A DNA stretch of 56,603 bases from an uncultured Roseiflexus sp. (GTDB taxonomy: Bacteria > Chloroflexota > Chloroflexia > Chloroflexales > Roseiflexaceae): contig CALGYB010000058.1 in NCBI GenBank assembly GCA_937935075.1, forward strand, positions 1-56,603. Reading direction: 5' to 3'. The number at the start of each line of letters is the position of its first letter. Position 1 is the stretch's first letter. The translations under genes and the position numbers were made by a program. This document shows positions 34,114-42,518 of the stretch, piece after piece. The notes beneath the pieces were generated by a model. That model saw only the letters and a list, made by a program, of their open reading frames with translations. It ran no database searches and was not told the origin of the DNA.

Positions 34114-34288
34114 GCAATAGGCAATAGGCAATAGGCAATAGGCAATAGGCAATAGGCAATAGGCAGTAGGCAATAGGCAATAGGCAATAGGCAATAGGCA
34201 GTAGGCAATAGGCAGTAGGCAATAGGCAATAGGCAATAGGCAATAGGCAATAGGCAATAGGCAATAGGCAATAGGCAATAGGCAATAG
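34114..34288. repeat. Heptanucleotide array (GCAATAG)25
   Basis: Exactly 25 uninterrupted 7-bp units run over 175 bp. Units 8, 13 and 15 read GCAGTAG and the others GCAATAG. Both flanks carry AGGGATCGGGC. Because 7 is not a multiple of 3, all three minus-strand frames read through as PIAYCLL. It begins 27 bp upstream of the methyltransferase ATG. Confidence 0.95.
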
Positions 34289-34306
34289 GGATCGGGCGCT
34301 AGGTGG

Positions 34307-34337
34307 TGCTCTCGTTCTCAGTTCTCGGTTCTCGGTC
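34307..34337. repeat. TTCTCAGTTCTCGG low-complexity tract (short)
   Basis: Three TTCTC units of the same family as 13486-13520 lie in reverse orientation, directly at the head of the type B element. Confidence 0.6.
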
Positions 34338-34452
34338 AGTCTGCCCCTGGCGACTGAATCTGCGGGCTACGGCTGTCAAGCCCGCCTGCGCGGGCTGCAT
34401 CGGGCGATACCAGATGATCTTCTCAAAAACCATTCTTGTTCAAATGACCGCG
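34332..34452 (+). mobile_element. MITE-like element, body type B, shortened head
   Basis: GGTCAGTCTG begins the copy. The head block with GGCGCAACGGTCAACG is missing, but the GCGGGCTACGGCTGTCAAGC body, the GCCCGCCTGCGCGGGC hairpin and the tail TTCAAATGACCGCGTATGAG are present. Confidence 0.55.
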
Positions 34453-34459
34453 TATGAGT

Positions 34460-34504
34460 ATCAGTTCTCGGTTCTCAGTTCTCAGTTCTCGGTTCTCGGT
34501 TCTC
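34460..34504. repeat. TTCTCGGTTCTCAG tract at the end of the methyltransferase gene
   Basis: Repeated AGTTCTC/GGTTCTC units run into the last codon of the next gene. They could contribute to its 3' end, but no terminator hairpin is visible. Confidence 0.6.
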
Positions 34505-35246
34505 ACACCTTCCGTGCCCGACAGATCACCGACAGCCCCACCGGAAACGAACCGCCGCGCGCAATCCAGGCGGCTTCGGCGGCGAGCGGCCAGCGCAGCG
34601 CCTCGTTCAGAATCGCCGGCGGCAATTGGAGATCTGAGCCGTTGCGATCAATGGCGGGCAGCACGCGCTCGATAAACCGTTGCGTCAACGGCAGCGGCAG
34701 CAGGAGCGTATTGACATACGACATGCGCTCGACCTCAAACCCCTGCTCCTGAAGCAATGCACGCACCTCACTCGCTGTGTAGCGCCGTCGTCCATGGACA
34801 GCGCAATCGTGTCTGCCGCGCAGCCACTCGAATGCCGGGAGCCGGAGCGCCACGCGACCGCCAGGACGAAGGACGCGCCATGTTTCGCGCAGCGCAGCGG
34901 CTTCGTCGGGGACGCCACGGTGGTACAGCACCTCGAATGATGTCACCAGATCGAAACACTCATCAACAAACGGCAATGCCAGCACACTTGCCCGCGCCAG
35001 GGCGCCGCGCAGCCGTTCAGCGCCGAAGAGCGCCGCCTCCGGCGCCAGATCGACAGCGGCGACTGAGCCGTACCGCCGCAAAAAGACCACGTTCCCGCCG
35101 GTGCCGCATCCGGCGTCGAGAATGCGCAAATCGCGTCGCCCAGCATAGACCTCATCGAGCAGCGCCGCCGCGATCGCGCGCATGCCGCCGTACCACCAGT
35201 GGCGGCTCTCGACTGCCGCCATTACCTCGTATTCTGTGCGCTCCAT
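34503..35246 (-). CDS. SAM-dependent methyltransferase (class I), second
   Basis: This 247-residue methyltransferase begins MERTEYEVMAAVESRHWWYGGMR, a head common in Methyltransf_11/23-like proteins of Chloroflexota. Motif I is LDAGCGTGG, followed by AAVDLAPEA, LVTSFEVLYHRG and VLRPGGRVALRLPAFEWLRGRHD. It starts at ATG 35246 after GAGAGG; a TTG ten codons upstream is unlikely. It is a different subfamily from the methyltransferase at 33416. Substrate unknown, possibly a glycan or lipid. Confidence 0.85.
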   Translation of the reverse strand: MERTEYEVMAAVESRHWWYGGMRAIAAALLDEVYAGRRDLRILDAGCGTGGNVVFLRRYGSVAAVDLAPEAALFGAERLRGALARASVLALPFVDECFDLVTSFEVLYHRGVPDEAAALRETWRVLRPGGRVALRLPAFEWLRGRHDCAVHGRRRYTASEVRALLQEQGFEVERMSYVNTLLLPLPLTQRFIERVLPAIDRNGSDLQLPPAILNEALRWPLAAEAAWIARGGSFPVGLSVICRARKV

Positions 35247-35317
35247 GCCTCTCGCTCGCCTGCCGAGCAAAGTCAAGACAGTTTACCAGAAGAGGTGTAG
35301 GTGCGCAAGCAGGTCGA

Positions 35318-35704
35318 TCAATACGGAACAACGATCGTCTTCACCATTGGAAAATGCTTTTTATTAAGCGTCACAAGGGTGAGTTGGCGGGTCATCGCAG
35401 TTGCCGCGATCAATGCATCCGCCAGCCCCGTTCCGTGGCTTTTGCCGTAATCGCGCCGATACAGTCCGCCTGTAATAGCAATGGTGTCATCGAGAGGGAT
35501 GATGCCAAAGGCGTTGATGAACGAATCCAGTTGCTTTCGTTCTTGCCCATTGCGAACACCTGCATACAGCTCGGCGACTGTGATGACCGAGAGGAAAAGA
35601 GGAGCGCTCAGATTGTCGAGGTAGTTGACAGCTTCGCTTCGTCCCCGCAGATAATCGACAAGAACATCTGTGTCGATCAATAAAGGATCGCTGACGGTTG
35701 TCAT
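35318..35704 (-). CDS. PIN-domain toxin (VapC-like)
   Basis: This 128-residue PIN ribonuclease has the first catalytic Asp in LLIDTDVLVDYL, the second acidic residue in VAELYAG, and the third cluster in HGTGLADALIAATA. The expected activity is Mg-dependent RNA cleavage, held inactive by the antitoxin. ATG 35704 overlaps the antitoxin stop (ATGA), as in most vapBC pairs. Its longer in-frame start (35719) would sit inside the antitoxin. Whether the module is active cannot be told. Confidence 0.88.
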   Translation of the reverse strand: MTTVSDPLLIDTDVLVDYLRGRSEAVNYLDNLSAPLFLSVITVAELYAGVRNGQERKQLDSFINAFGIIPLDDTIAITGGLYRRDYGKSHGTGLADALIAATAMTRQLTLVTLNKKHFPMVKTIVVPY

Positions 35705-35946
35705 TGTTGGAGTTCCCAACGGTCCATTTCACGCCGAAGATCGGCGAATGATGGCAAATCGGTGCGATCCTGCCACATACCACGCGCTTGTTGGAGTAAT
35801 GCCCGGCGGTGAGCCGCCTGATATTGTGCCAGGAACTGTATTACTGCGTCGTGCGCCAGTTCCTCGGGAGTTTTTCCCGTTTGTTGTGCGATGATGCGCA
35901 GAGAGTTCAGTTCCTGTTCTGTTAGTGTAATCGTCGTTGCCCCCAT
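35701..35946 (-). CDS. VapB-like antitoxin
   Basis: This 81-residue protein has an N-terminal ribbon-helix-helix-like segment (TTITLTEQELNSLRIIAQQTGKTPEELAHDAV) for DNA binding. An acidic/aromatic C terminus (ADLRREMDRWELQQ) would wrap the toxin. It is upstream of and overlaps the PIN gene, so it should bind both the toxin and its own promoter. The antitoxin function is inferred from size, order and overlap. Confidence 0.75.
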   Translation of the reverse strand: MGATTITLTEQELNSLRIIAQQTGKTPEELAHDAVIQFLAQYQAAHRRALLQQARGMWQDRTDLPSFADLRREMDRWELQQ

Positions 35947-36124
35947 AGCGCTGCCCTTCTAGCGTTTTTCTGCCAAACGCACTCCGCTTCGCAAGCAAAA
36001 ATGAGTCGAACTTCGCTGCAAGCATAGAACAAGACCATCTCATCCGTCAACATCCCGGCGACAGGCGCCGGCTTCATGGTACACTGAACATGAACCATTT
36101 GGTGATCGCACATAGGAGGCGTCT

Positions 36125-36592
36125 GTGAAACAATACACGAAACCATCGGACGATGAACTGCGGCGGCGGTTGACGCCTGAGCAGTATGAAGTAACCCAGC
36201 ACGAAGGCACCGAGCCGCCGTTCCAGAATGCCTACTGGAACAATAAGGCGCATGGCATTTATGTGGATGTCGTTTCGGGGGAGCCGTTGTTCAGTTCGCT
36301 CGACAAATACGACTCGGGCACTGGCTGGCCCAGTTTTACGAAGCCGCTCGAGCCAGGCAATATTGTCACCCGCGAAGATCGGAAACTCTGGATGGTGCGT
36401 ACCGAGGTTCGTTCAAGACATGGCAACTCGCATCTGGGGCATGTGTTCGATGATGGTCCTGCACCGACCGGTCTGCGCTACTGCATGAACTCAGCAGCGC
36501 TGCGTTTCATTCCGGTCGAAAAACTGGAGGAAGAAGGGTATGGGGAATATCTGCCGCTCTTCGAGGGCGTCATCAATAAGGACAGCAAGTAG
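36125..36592 (+). CDS. msrB: Peptide-methionine (R)-S-oxide reductase
   Basis: This enzyme repairs the R form of oxidised methionine. The 155 residues have the catalytic Cys120 in [11 protein letters not shown], the substrate-loop [11 protein letters not shown] and [10 protein letters not shown]. The zinc-binding CxxC pairs of many MsrB are absent. The usual resolving Cys position (SGCGW) is Thr66, so a different reductant or a one-Cys cycle is likely; other MsrBs also show this. GTG start at 36125 follows AGGAGGC with good spacing. The stop abuts the convergent ruvB stop with no gap. Confidence 0.95.
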   Translation: MKQYTKPSDDELRRRLTPEQYEVTQHEGTEPPFQNAYWNNKAHGIYVDVVSGEPLFSSLDKYDSGTGWPSFTKPLEPGNIVTREDRKLWMVRTEVRSRHGNSHLGHVFDDGPAPTGLRYCMNSAALRFIPVEKLEEEGYGEYLPLFEGVINKDSK

Positions 36593-37636
36593 TCAGGTCC
36601 ACAGGCGTCCCTGCTCAGCGCCATTATCGACAATGCGCTCAGCGTAGGGAATGCCAAGATGTTCATAGGCGCGCCGCGTGGCGATTCGACCGCGCGGCGT
36701 GCGCTGCAAGAATCCGAGTTGCAGCAGGAATGGCTCGTACACGTCCTCGATGGCATCGACTTCTTCGGCAAGTGACGCCGCCAGCGTCGAAAGCCCGACC
36801 GGTCCACCACCGAACAGATCGATAATGGCGCGCAATAATCGGCGGTCATTCTCGTCAAGCCCGAGATGGTCAACTTCCAGTTTCGCCAGCGCGTCGCGCG
36901 CCACCTCGAGCGTAATCACCCCATCGCCGATGACCTGGGCATAGTCGCGCACACGGCGCAGCAACCGGTTGACGATGCGTGGCGTACCACGCGCCCGCGC
37001 CGCAATTTCGCGCGCTCCTTCCGGCGTGCATTCCACTCCCAGAATGCGCGCCGAACGCATTACAATCTCGTAGAGTGCGTCAATCGAGTAAAACTCGAGT
37101 CGGTGCACCGACCCAAAACGATCGCGCAGCGGCGAGGTCAGCAGCGCCAGGCGCGTGGTGGCGCCGACCACCGTGAAGCGCGGCAGTTTCAGGCGCAGGC
37201 TGCGCGCCCCCGGTCCCTTGCCGACCATGAGGTCGAGCGCAAAATCTTCCATCGCAGGGTAGAGCACTTCTTCGATAGCCCGGTTCAGGCGGTGGATCTC
37301 GTCGATGAACAGGATGTCATCTTTCTGAAGATTGGTCAGCAGCGCGGCAAGATCGCCAGCACGCTCAATGGCGGGTCCTGATGTCAGTTTGATGTTGACC
37401 CCCATCTCATTGGCGAGCACGCCGGCCAGACTCGTCTTTCCCAGACCTGGCGGACCATAGAGCAGGGTATGATCGAGCGGTTCGCCGCGCCCTTTGGCGG
37501 CGGCTATCGCAATGCGCAACTGCTCGACAACCTTGTCCTGACCGATGAATTCGGCGAGACGACGTGGACGCAGACTCTTTTCGATCTGCTGATCTTCTTC
37601 GCCTGCCCTGGGGGTGATCACCCGCTCGTCGCTCAT
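36593..37636 (-). CDS. ruvB: Holliday junction branch-migration helicase RuvB
   Basis: This AAA+ motor drives branch migration with RuvA. The 347 residues have Walker [10 protein letters not shown] (about 61-69), Walker [14 protein letters not shown], the sensor region [19 protein letters not shown] with the Arg finger, and the C-terminal winged-helix ending [22 protein letters not shown]. It is full length and highly typical. ruvA and ruvC are not adjacent, so it is transcribed alone here. A TATAAT and a perfect palindrome lie just upstream (37645-37668). Confidence 0.97.
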   Translation of the reverse strand: MSDERVITPRAGEEDQQIEKSLRPRRLAEFIGQDKVVEQLRIAIAAAKGRGEPLDHTLLYGPPGLGKTSLAGVLANEMGVNIKLTSGPAIERAGDLAALLTNLQKDDILFIDEIHRLNRAIEEVLYPAMEDFALDLMVGKGPGARSLRLKLPRFTVVGATTRLALLTSPLRDRFGSVHRLEFYSIDALYEIVMRSARILGVECTPEGAREIAARARGTPRIVNRLLRRVRDYAQVIGDGVITLEVARDALAKLEVDHLGLDENDRRLLRAIIDLFGGGPVGLSTLAASLAEEVDAIEDVYEPFLLQLGFLQRTPRGRIATRRAYEHLGIPYAERIVDNGAEQGRLWT

Positions 37637-37644
37637 AGGCGCCT

Positions 37645-37668
37645 CCGCACACGTGTGCGGTCATTATA
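37645..37668 (-). promoter_or_regulatory. ruvB promoter region with a perfect 16-bp palindrome
   Basis: On the minus strand a perfect -10 TATAAT (37663-37668) is followed two bases later by the palindrome CCGCACACGTGTGCGG (37645-37660), which would cover the transcription start. It ends eight bases before the ruvB ATG. No consensus -35 was found. The palindrome is a candidate operator. Confidence 0.5.
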
Positions 37669-37747
37669 CCATATCACTTTTTGCCGGAAGGGGTGTGCTA
37701 TAATATCCCGCGCCTGTCTTGCACCCGCGTTGATCTGGAGGACAACG

Positions 37748-39388
37748 ATGCCCACCCTGCGCGCGCGCGATCTTGCGCCCGACCTGATCCTGTTTAATGG
37801 CGCTATCACGACGTTCGATCACGAATTGTCCCGTTGTTCTGCGATTGCCTGCAAGGATGGCAGGGTTGTGGCGATTGGCGCTGACGTCGATGTGCGGGCG
37901 CTTGCCGGTCCGCGCACAGAACAGATCGACCTTGGCGGGCGCACGGTGGTTCCCGGCTTCAACGACGCACATAACCATATGCTCGAACTGGGGATCAAGT
38001 TTTCTCGCCTGCAACTCGAACATTGCACCTCGATCGCGGAAATGGCGGCGATGGTGCGCGCGGCGGCGGCGCAAACGCCGCGCGGCGAGTGGATCATCGG
38101 CGAGGGGTGGAATGAGTCGCTCTTCGCCGAGGGACGTCTGCCCAACCGCCTCGATCTCGATGGCGCGACGACCGATCATCCGGTGCTGTTGAAACGCTTT
38201 TTCAACATGGATGTCGTGAACAGCCGGGCGCTCGACCTGGCGGGCGTCCATGCCGCAACCCCCGATCCGCAGGGAGGCAGGATCGAGCGGTTTGCCGACG
38301 GTTCGCCAAGCGGCATCCTGCGCGCTTCCGCCAAACTCTTCTGCCGGCGCCTGATCGCCGACCCGACTCCCGACCAGGCGGTTGATGCGTTGGAGGCTGC
38401 CGGTCGCGCCTATCTGGCGGTTGGCATCACCAGCATTCTCGATCCGGGGTTGCGTCCCTGGGAGATGCGCGCCTACCTCGATGCCCGGCGTGCGGGTCGG
38501 CTGCCGGTGCGTGTCAATCTCATGCCGTCGTGGCACGGCTTTCGCGAGGACGAAACCGTTGCGCAACTCGACGCACGCGCAGCGGAATTGGGCGTGTTCA
38601 GCGGATTGGGCGATCACTGGCTCAGCCTGGGCGGGTTGAAAATGGCGGTCGATGGCGGCACGACCAGTCGCACCGCCTGGATGTTTCAGCCGTTTGTCGG
38701 TGAAGAGAAGGTGCACGATTACAACCGGCTCGACCCGGAAGACCTGCGTGAGTTCTTTGCCCGCGGGCACGCGCTGGGGTGGGACATCGGCATCCATGCG
38801 ATTGGCGACCGGGCGCATCATGAAGCGGCATGCGCCTTCGCTGACGTCATCGAAGCCTCGCCGCGCAAGGATCATCGTCACAACCTGATCCACGCCTACT
38901 TTGCGACCGAAGAAAGCCTGCGCCATATGGCAGCGCATCAGATTGCTGCGGTCATCCAGCCGACCTTCATTTACTACGAAGGCGACGATCTCTTCCGCGA
39001 TGTCGGTGAGCGCCTGGCGCACCAGTACAAGCCGGCGCGCACCTACCTCAATCGCGGCATTCCGCTGATTGCCACAAGCGACATTCCCAGCACGGTGCAC
39101 TACAACCCGATGATCAGCCTTTACAGCCTGGTGACGCGCAAAACCTGGAAAGGAACGCTGATCGCGCCGCACGAAGCCATCACCCGTGAGGAAGCGCTGT
39201 ACGCCTGCACCGCAGCCGGCGCGTGGCTGACCCGTGAGGAGCAGATCAAAGGGCGACTGGCGCCTGGTTTTCTGGCGGATCTGGCAGTGCTCGACCGTGA
39301 TTATTTCACCTGCCCGGAGGAGGAGATCAAGGAGATTCAAGTTGAGATGACGGTCATTGACGGACGTGTGGCCTACCAGCGCGCCTGA
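37748..39388 (+). CDS. Amidohydrolase family protein (YtcJ-like, amidohydrolase_3)
   Basis: This 546-residue metal-dependent hydrolase has the beta-sandwich start LILFNGAITTFD, the metal motif GFNDAHNHMLELG (the usual HxH is H-N-H), IGIHAIGDRAHHEAACAF, and ATSDIPSTVHYNPMISLYSLVTRK with the catalytic Asp. It ends with VIDGRVAYQ, as usual. The YtcJ-like family includes N-substituted formamide deformylases, but the substrate cannot be read. GGAGGACAACG precedes ATG 37748. The following GNAT gene begins 18 bp later, so the two are likely co-transcribed. Confidence 0.88.
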   Translation: MPTLRARDLAPDLILFNGAITTFDHELSRCSAIACKDGRVVAIGADVDVRALAGPRTEQIDLGGRTVVPGFNDAHNHMLELGIKFSRLQLEHCTSIAEMAAMVRAAAAQTPRGEWIIGEGWNESLFAEGRLPNRLDLDGATTDHPVLLKRFFNMDVVNSRALDLAGVHAATPDPQGGRIERFADGSPSGILRASAKLFCRRLIADPTPDQAVDALEAAGRAYLAVGITSILDPGLRPWEMRAYLDARRAGRLPVRVNLMPSWHGFREDETVAQLDARAAELGVFSGLGDHWLSLGGLKMAVDGGTTSRTAWMFQPFVGEEKVHDYNRLDPEDLREFFARGHALGWDIGIHAIGDRAHHEAACAFADVIEASPRKDHRHNLIHAYFATEESLRHMAAHQIAAVIQPTFIYYEGDDLFRDVGERLAHQYKPARTYLNRGIPLIATSDIPSTVHYNPMISLYSLVTRKTWKGTLIAPHEAITREEALYACTAAGAWLTREEQIKGRLAPGFLADLAVLDRDYFTCPEEEIKEIQVEMTVIDGRVAYQRA

Positions 39389-39406
39389 TGGCGTCGGGAG
39401 ACGGCA

Positions 39407-40285
39407 GTGTTGCGACCATCCTCGTCTTCCGTGGTGCTGACGACGCGCCCGGCGTCGCTCGACGATCAGCAGACCGTCCTGCGTCTGATGGACGACGCCG
39501 ACCGCTGGTTTACGACTGTCAGCGTCGATGAGGCGATAGGATTGCTTGCCGGTGCGCCAGCGCTGCTGCTGCTCGCCAACAGCAGACCGTGCGGCATGCT
39601 GATCGCCGATTGGGTGGGCGATGCCGTGACGTGGGTGCGTCTGCTGGTGTTGAGCGGCGGAGTGTCAACGGCGCCGGCGCTCAATACGTTGCTGCCGCCA
39701 TTCCACGACATACTGCGCGCCAGAGGCGCGGCGCGAGTCTATGTCGCCTGTCACGAACCCGCCGATGCATGGCTGACCCTGGCGCTGCGTCGTGCAGGAT
39801 ATGCCCACGATACCGATGTCATCGTCTACGAAAAGACGCGGATGAGCGTTCCGACGCAGGGCAACCCGGCGGTGCGGGTGCGTACAGCGACGATGGGCGA
39901 CATACCGGCAATCCTGGGGGTGGATGCGCAGTGTTTCAGCGCCGAGTGGCGCAAGGACGATGTTCAGATTGGGCTGGCGCTGCGCGAAACGCCCTGCTTT
40001 CTGGTTGTTGAGGATGATGCCGGCGTTATTGGATATGCCTTCGTGACCACGCACTTCGATAGGCGACTGGCGCATCTGGTGCGCATCGCCGTCCTGCCTG
40101 ATCGTCAACGGCAGGGCATTGGGGCACGGTTGCTGTACGAGGTCATTGCCTATGCCACGGCGATTGGCGCTGAGACAATCACCCTGAACACACAGGCATA
40201 CAACCGGGCTGCGCGGCGTTTGTACGAATGGTTTGGCTTCCGGCGCACCGGCGAGCGACAGACTATTCTGCGGTGCGATCTCTAA
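39407..40285 (+). CDS. Tandem-domain GNAT N-acetyltransferase
   Basis: This 292-residue protein has an N-terminal half resembling a degenerate GNAT (TTRPASLDDQQTVLRLMDDA, no clear acetyl-CoA loop) and a C-terminal half with a good GNAT fold. The acetyl-CoA pyrophosphate loop is PDRQRQGIGARLL, followed by TITLNTQAYNRAARRLYEWFGF. It starts at GTG 39407, with GGGAG six bases upstream. The last 23 bp overlap the convergent C26 peptidase gene. The substrate is unknown; linkage to the amidohydrolase suggests an amine, by inference only. Confidence 0.85.
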   Translation: MLRPSSSSVVLTTRPASLDDQQTVLRLMDDADRWFTTVSVDEAIGLLAGAPALLLLANSRPCGMLIADWVGDAVTWVRLLVLSGGVSTAPALNTLLPPFHDILRARGAARVYVACHEPADAWLTLALRRAGYAHDTDVIVYEKTRMSVPTQGNPAVRVRTATMGDIPAILGVDAQCFSAEWRKDDVQIGLALRETPCFLVVEDDAGVIGYAFVTTHFDRRLAHLVRIAVLPDRQRQGIGARLLYEVIAYATAIGAETITLNTQAYNRAARRLYEWFGFRRTGERQTILRCDL

Positions 40286-41015
40286 AGCGCACGCATGCCT
40301 CGACGAAGCGGCGAAACAGCGTCTGCCAGCGCGGATCGGTCGTGCTCTGCAGCGCCTCGGGATGGCACTGCACCCCGATCAGAAAATGACCATTCGCGCT
40401 CTCGATGGCTTCAATCACGCCATCTGGCGCCCAACCGACAGCCATCAGTCCTGGGGCAACGGTTTTGATCGACTGGTGGTGCAGCGAGTTGATCGACAGC
40501 TCATCACTCCCCAGCATCCGGTGCAACCGTGAATCGGGCGCCAGGCGCAGCGTGTGCGCGAGATACGTCCAGTCCTGGCGGGCGTAGGAGTCGGAATGAT
40601 TGAGTTTTGTCTCAAGTTGTGAGGGAATATCCTGGTAGAGCGTCCCGCCGAGCGCCACGTTGACCATCTGCGCACCGCGGCAGATGCCGAGAACCGGTTT
40701 CCCATCGGCGGCCGCCCAGCGCACCAGCGGAAGTTCGGTGCGGTCGCGCAGCACGTCGACGACGCCGAGTGCGGGCAGCGGCTGCTCGCCATAGTGTCGC
40801 GGTTCGATGTCACCGCCGCCGGCCAGCAACACGCCGTCGATCCGTTCGTACAATGCACGCAACGCGGCGTCATCATCGATGGAAGGGAGCAGGAATGGCG
40901 CGCCGCCAGCGGCGACCACCGCATCGATGTAGGTTTTCCGATGCCCGATTGAAGGCGGGCACCAGTCATGGTCGTAGAAGGTTCCACACGTAATGCCGAT
41001 ACACGCCCGGTTCAT
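40263..41015 (-). CDS. Gamma-glutamyl-gamma-aminobutyrate hydrolase-like (peptidase C26)
   Basis: This class I glutamine-amidotransferase-like hydrolase has 250 residues. The nucleophile is the Cys in GKPVLGICRGAQMVNVALGG, and the catalytic His/Glu pair is in GVQCHPEAL. DGVLLAGGGDIEPRHYG is typical of the PuuD family, which cleaves gamma-glutamyl conjugates. ATG 41015 was chosen because MNRACIGITCGT is the natural start. The family is clear, but whether it acts in putrescine breakdown is not shown by neighbours. It shares the gap 41016-41098 with the divergent Nudix gene. Confidence 0.9.
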   Translation of the reverse strand: MNRACIGITCGTFYDHDWCPPSIGHRKTYIDAVVAAGGAPFLLPSIDDDAALRALYERIDGVLLAGGGDIEPRHYGEQPLPALGVVDVLRDRTELPLVRWAAADGKPVLGICRGAQMVNVALGGTLYQDIPSQLETKLNHSDSYARQDWTYLAHTLRLAPDSRLHRMLGSDELSINSLHHQSIKTVAPGLMAVGWAPDGVIEAIESANGHFLIGVQCHPEALQSTTDPRWQTLFRRFVEACVRFRDRTAE

Positions 41016-41098
41016 ACGATGACCCTGTTGATGTTGCCTTTCGCCGCAAAAAATATGGACGGCATTATACCATGTTCGTGCAACGAGAAGGAGCAAGT

Positions 41099-41647
41099 AT
41101 GTCGCCTCACCCATGGCGCACGCGCGCAAGCCGCGAAATCTACCGCAACAAATGGATGCGCCTGCGCGAAGACATTGCGGAATTGCCTGATGGTCGCACA
41201 ACCATCTATGGGGTCGTGACGCCGGGCATTGGTCAGTGCGTCGGCATCCTGCCATTTCTGGCCGATGGACGGGTCGTGATGATTCGCCAATACCGCTACA
41301 TCTACGGTGAAGGGCATCGCTGGGAAATGCCGACTGGCGGGATGTACGAAGGTGAAACGCCCGAAGAGGCTGCACAGCGCGAATTGCAGGAGGAGATCGG
41401 TTACCGTGCCGGACGCTTCGAATGGATCAGCACGTACTACACCTCTAAGAGCGTGGTGGAAGAAACTGCGCACCTGTTTCTTGGCTTCGATCTGACGCCA
41501 TCGAGCCTGCCGCCGGATGATACCGAATTTCTCGAAATCGAACCCATGCGCTTTGATCGCGTCCTCGACATGGTGCTGCGCAGCGAGATTCGCGACAGTA
41601 TGACGGTGACGGCGGTGCTGCTCGCCGCGCGCCATCTGGGACTGTAG
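41099..41647 (+). CDS. Nudix hydrolase (ADP-ribose pyrophosphatase-like)
   Basis: This 182-residue protein has a complete Nudix box, G-x5-E-x7-REUXEEXGU, in GGMYEGETPEEAAQRELQEE ending EIGY. An N-terminal strand domain with VTPGIGQCVGILPFL precedes it, and TYYTSKSVVEETAHLFLGFDL follows. This layout fits the ADP-ribose/nucleoside-diphosphate-sugar hydrolases. ATG 41099 has AGGAG six bases upstream. A long hairpin lies just after the stop. Confidence 0.9.
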   Translation: MSPHPWRTRASREIYRNKWMRLREDIAELPDGRTTIYGVVTPGIGQCVGILPFLADGRVVMIRQYRYIYGEGHRWEMPTGGMYEGETPEEAAQRELQEEIGYRAGRFEWISTYYTSKSVVEETAHLFLGFDLTPSSLPPDDTEFLEIEPMRFDRVLDMVLRSEIRDSMTVTAVLLAARHLGL

Positions 41648-41657
41648 CGCTCAAGAG

Positions 41658-41706
41658 CACACCCTTATGGATATGCGAGTACGTCCCGCACGTCCATAAG
41701 GGTGTG
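41658..41706 (+). terminator. Long hairpin after the Nudix gene
   Basis: CACACCCTTATGGA (41658-41671) and TCCATAAGGGTGTG (41693-41706) form a perfect 14-bp inverted repeat with a 21-nt loop, 10 bp after the stop. There is no T tract, so it may be a Rho-linked end, a processing site or a protein site. The remaining ~150 bp to the phasin gene shows nothing clear. Confidence 0.4.
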
Positions 41707-41857
41707 AAGCGCACACACCTCCCTGCTCCCTCACGTCACGACGCCAGGGTTCGAGTGGCATTGTTGCGGCATTGCATCGTGCTGTTCACCGCTTGGGTCG
41801 GCGCACGCGGAGACGCTGCCACGGCGGTGAGCGTGAGGAGAGCGTGTCTTGAAGGAA

Positions 41858-42346
41858 TTACTCCTTCTTTTCGCCAGCGCCGGACATCCAGCTATCCATC
41901 ATCTTGCGCTGCGCCTCGATGGCGCTGTTGACCGTCTCGCGCCAGGCGTCGAACGCTTTGCGCGTGCCTTCGTCCCAGTTCTGGGTCATCGCAGCGGCGT
42001 CAGCCTTCGCAACCGCGTCGAGCCAGTTGCTCCAGATCTCACTCTGCACGTGCGTCCAGCGCTGGGTGGTGTCGACGATCAGCGACGACATCTCCTCCAT
42101 CTGCTTGCCCATCAGCGGCATGGCGGTCATGCTTTCCGACCAGAACTTGACGAAATCGGCCTGAGCGTTGAGTGAGCGCTGCATGACGTCTTTCCACGCC
42201 GATACCGCCTGCTTCCATTCCTCACTGGCGGGCTGTGCGCTCATTGCCGGCATCAGCGAACGCCAGTTCTCCCAAAGCGATTGCTGCGCCTTCGTCCAGG
42301 TCTGCAGCAGTTCCTGGGTCTGGGTGAGCCAGTCGTTGTTTGCCAT
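41858..42346 (-). CDS. Phasin-like polyhydroxyalkanoate granule-associated protein
   Basis: This 162-residue protein is almost all amphipathic helix and rich in Trp, Met and Gln, e.g. SWSEWL-like repeats such as QSLWENWRSLM, WKDVMQRSL, VQSEIWSNWLDAVAK and KMMDSWMSG. It resembles phasins and the N-terminal part of PhaE. AGGAGA lies six bases before ATG 42346, fixing the start. It ends GEKKE. No PHA synthase, thiolase or reductase lies nearby, so the role on granules is inferred from composition alone. Confidence 0.65.
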   Translation of the reverse strand: MANNDWLTQTQELLQTWTKAQQSLWENWRSLMPAMSAQPASEEWKQAVSAWKDVMQRSLNAQADFVKFWSESMTAMPLMGKQMEEMSSLIVDTTQRWTHVQSEIWSNWLDAVAKADAAAMTQNWDEGTRKAFDAWRETVNSAIEAQRKMMDSWMSGAGEKKE

Positions 42347-42518
42347 GAACTTCTCCTTTTGTGTCAGCCTGTATGCTGGTACGCTCCGGTATGATACGAT
42401 CCGTTCGAGTGCACCATCAGTATACACGCGCGAAGATTGCTCACAGTTACGCAATGTTCGCTTGAGATGGTATACTTACCGCAAATGAACGGGTTACAAC
42501 CCTCAGAGGAGCCTGGTT

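Noticed and set aside
34088-34285. N-terminal extension of the methyltransferase through PIAYCLL repeats
   Set aside because: All three minus frames read open through the 7-bp array because GCAATAG has no stop in this strand. The repeat-coded peptide is an artefact, and the natural start is ATG 34087.
34114-34288. Possible CRISPR array
   Set aside because: The unit is 7 bp and contiguous, with no spacers and no cas genes nearby.
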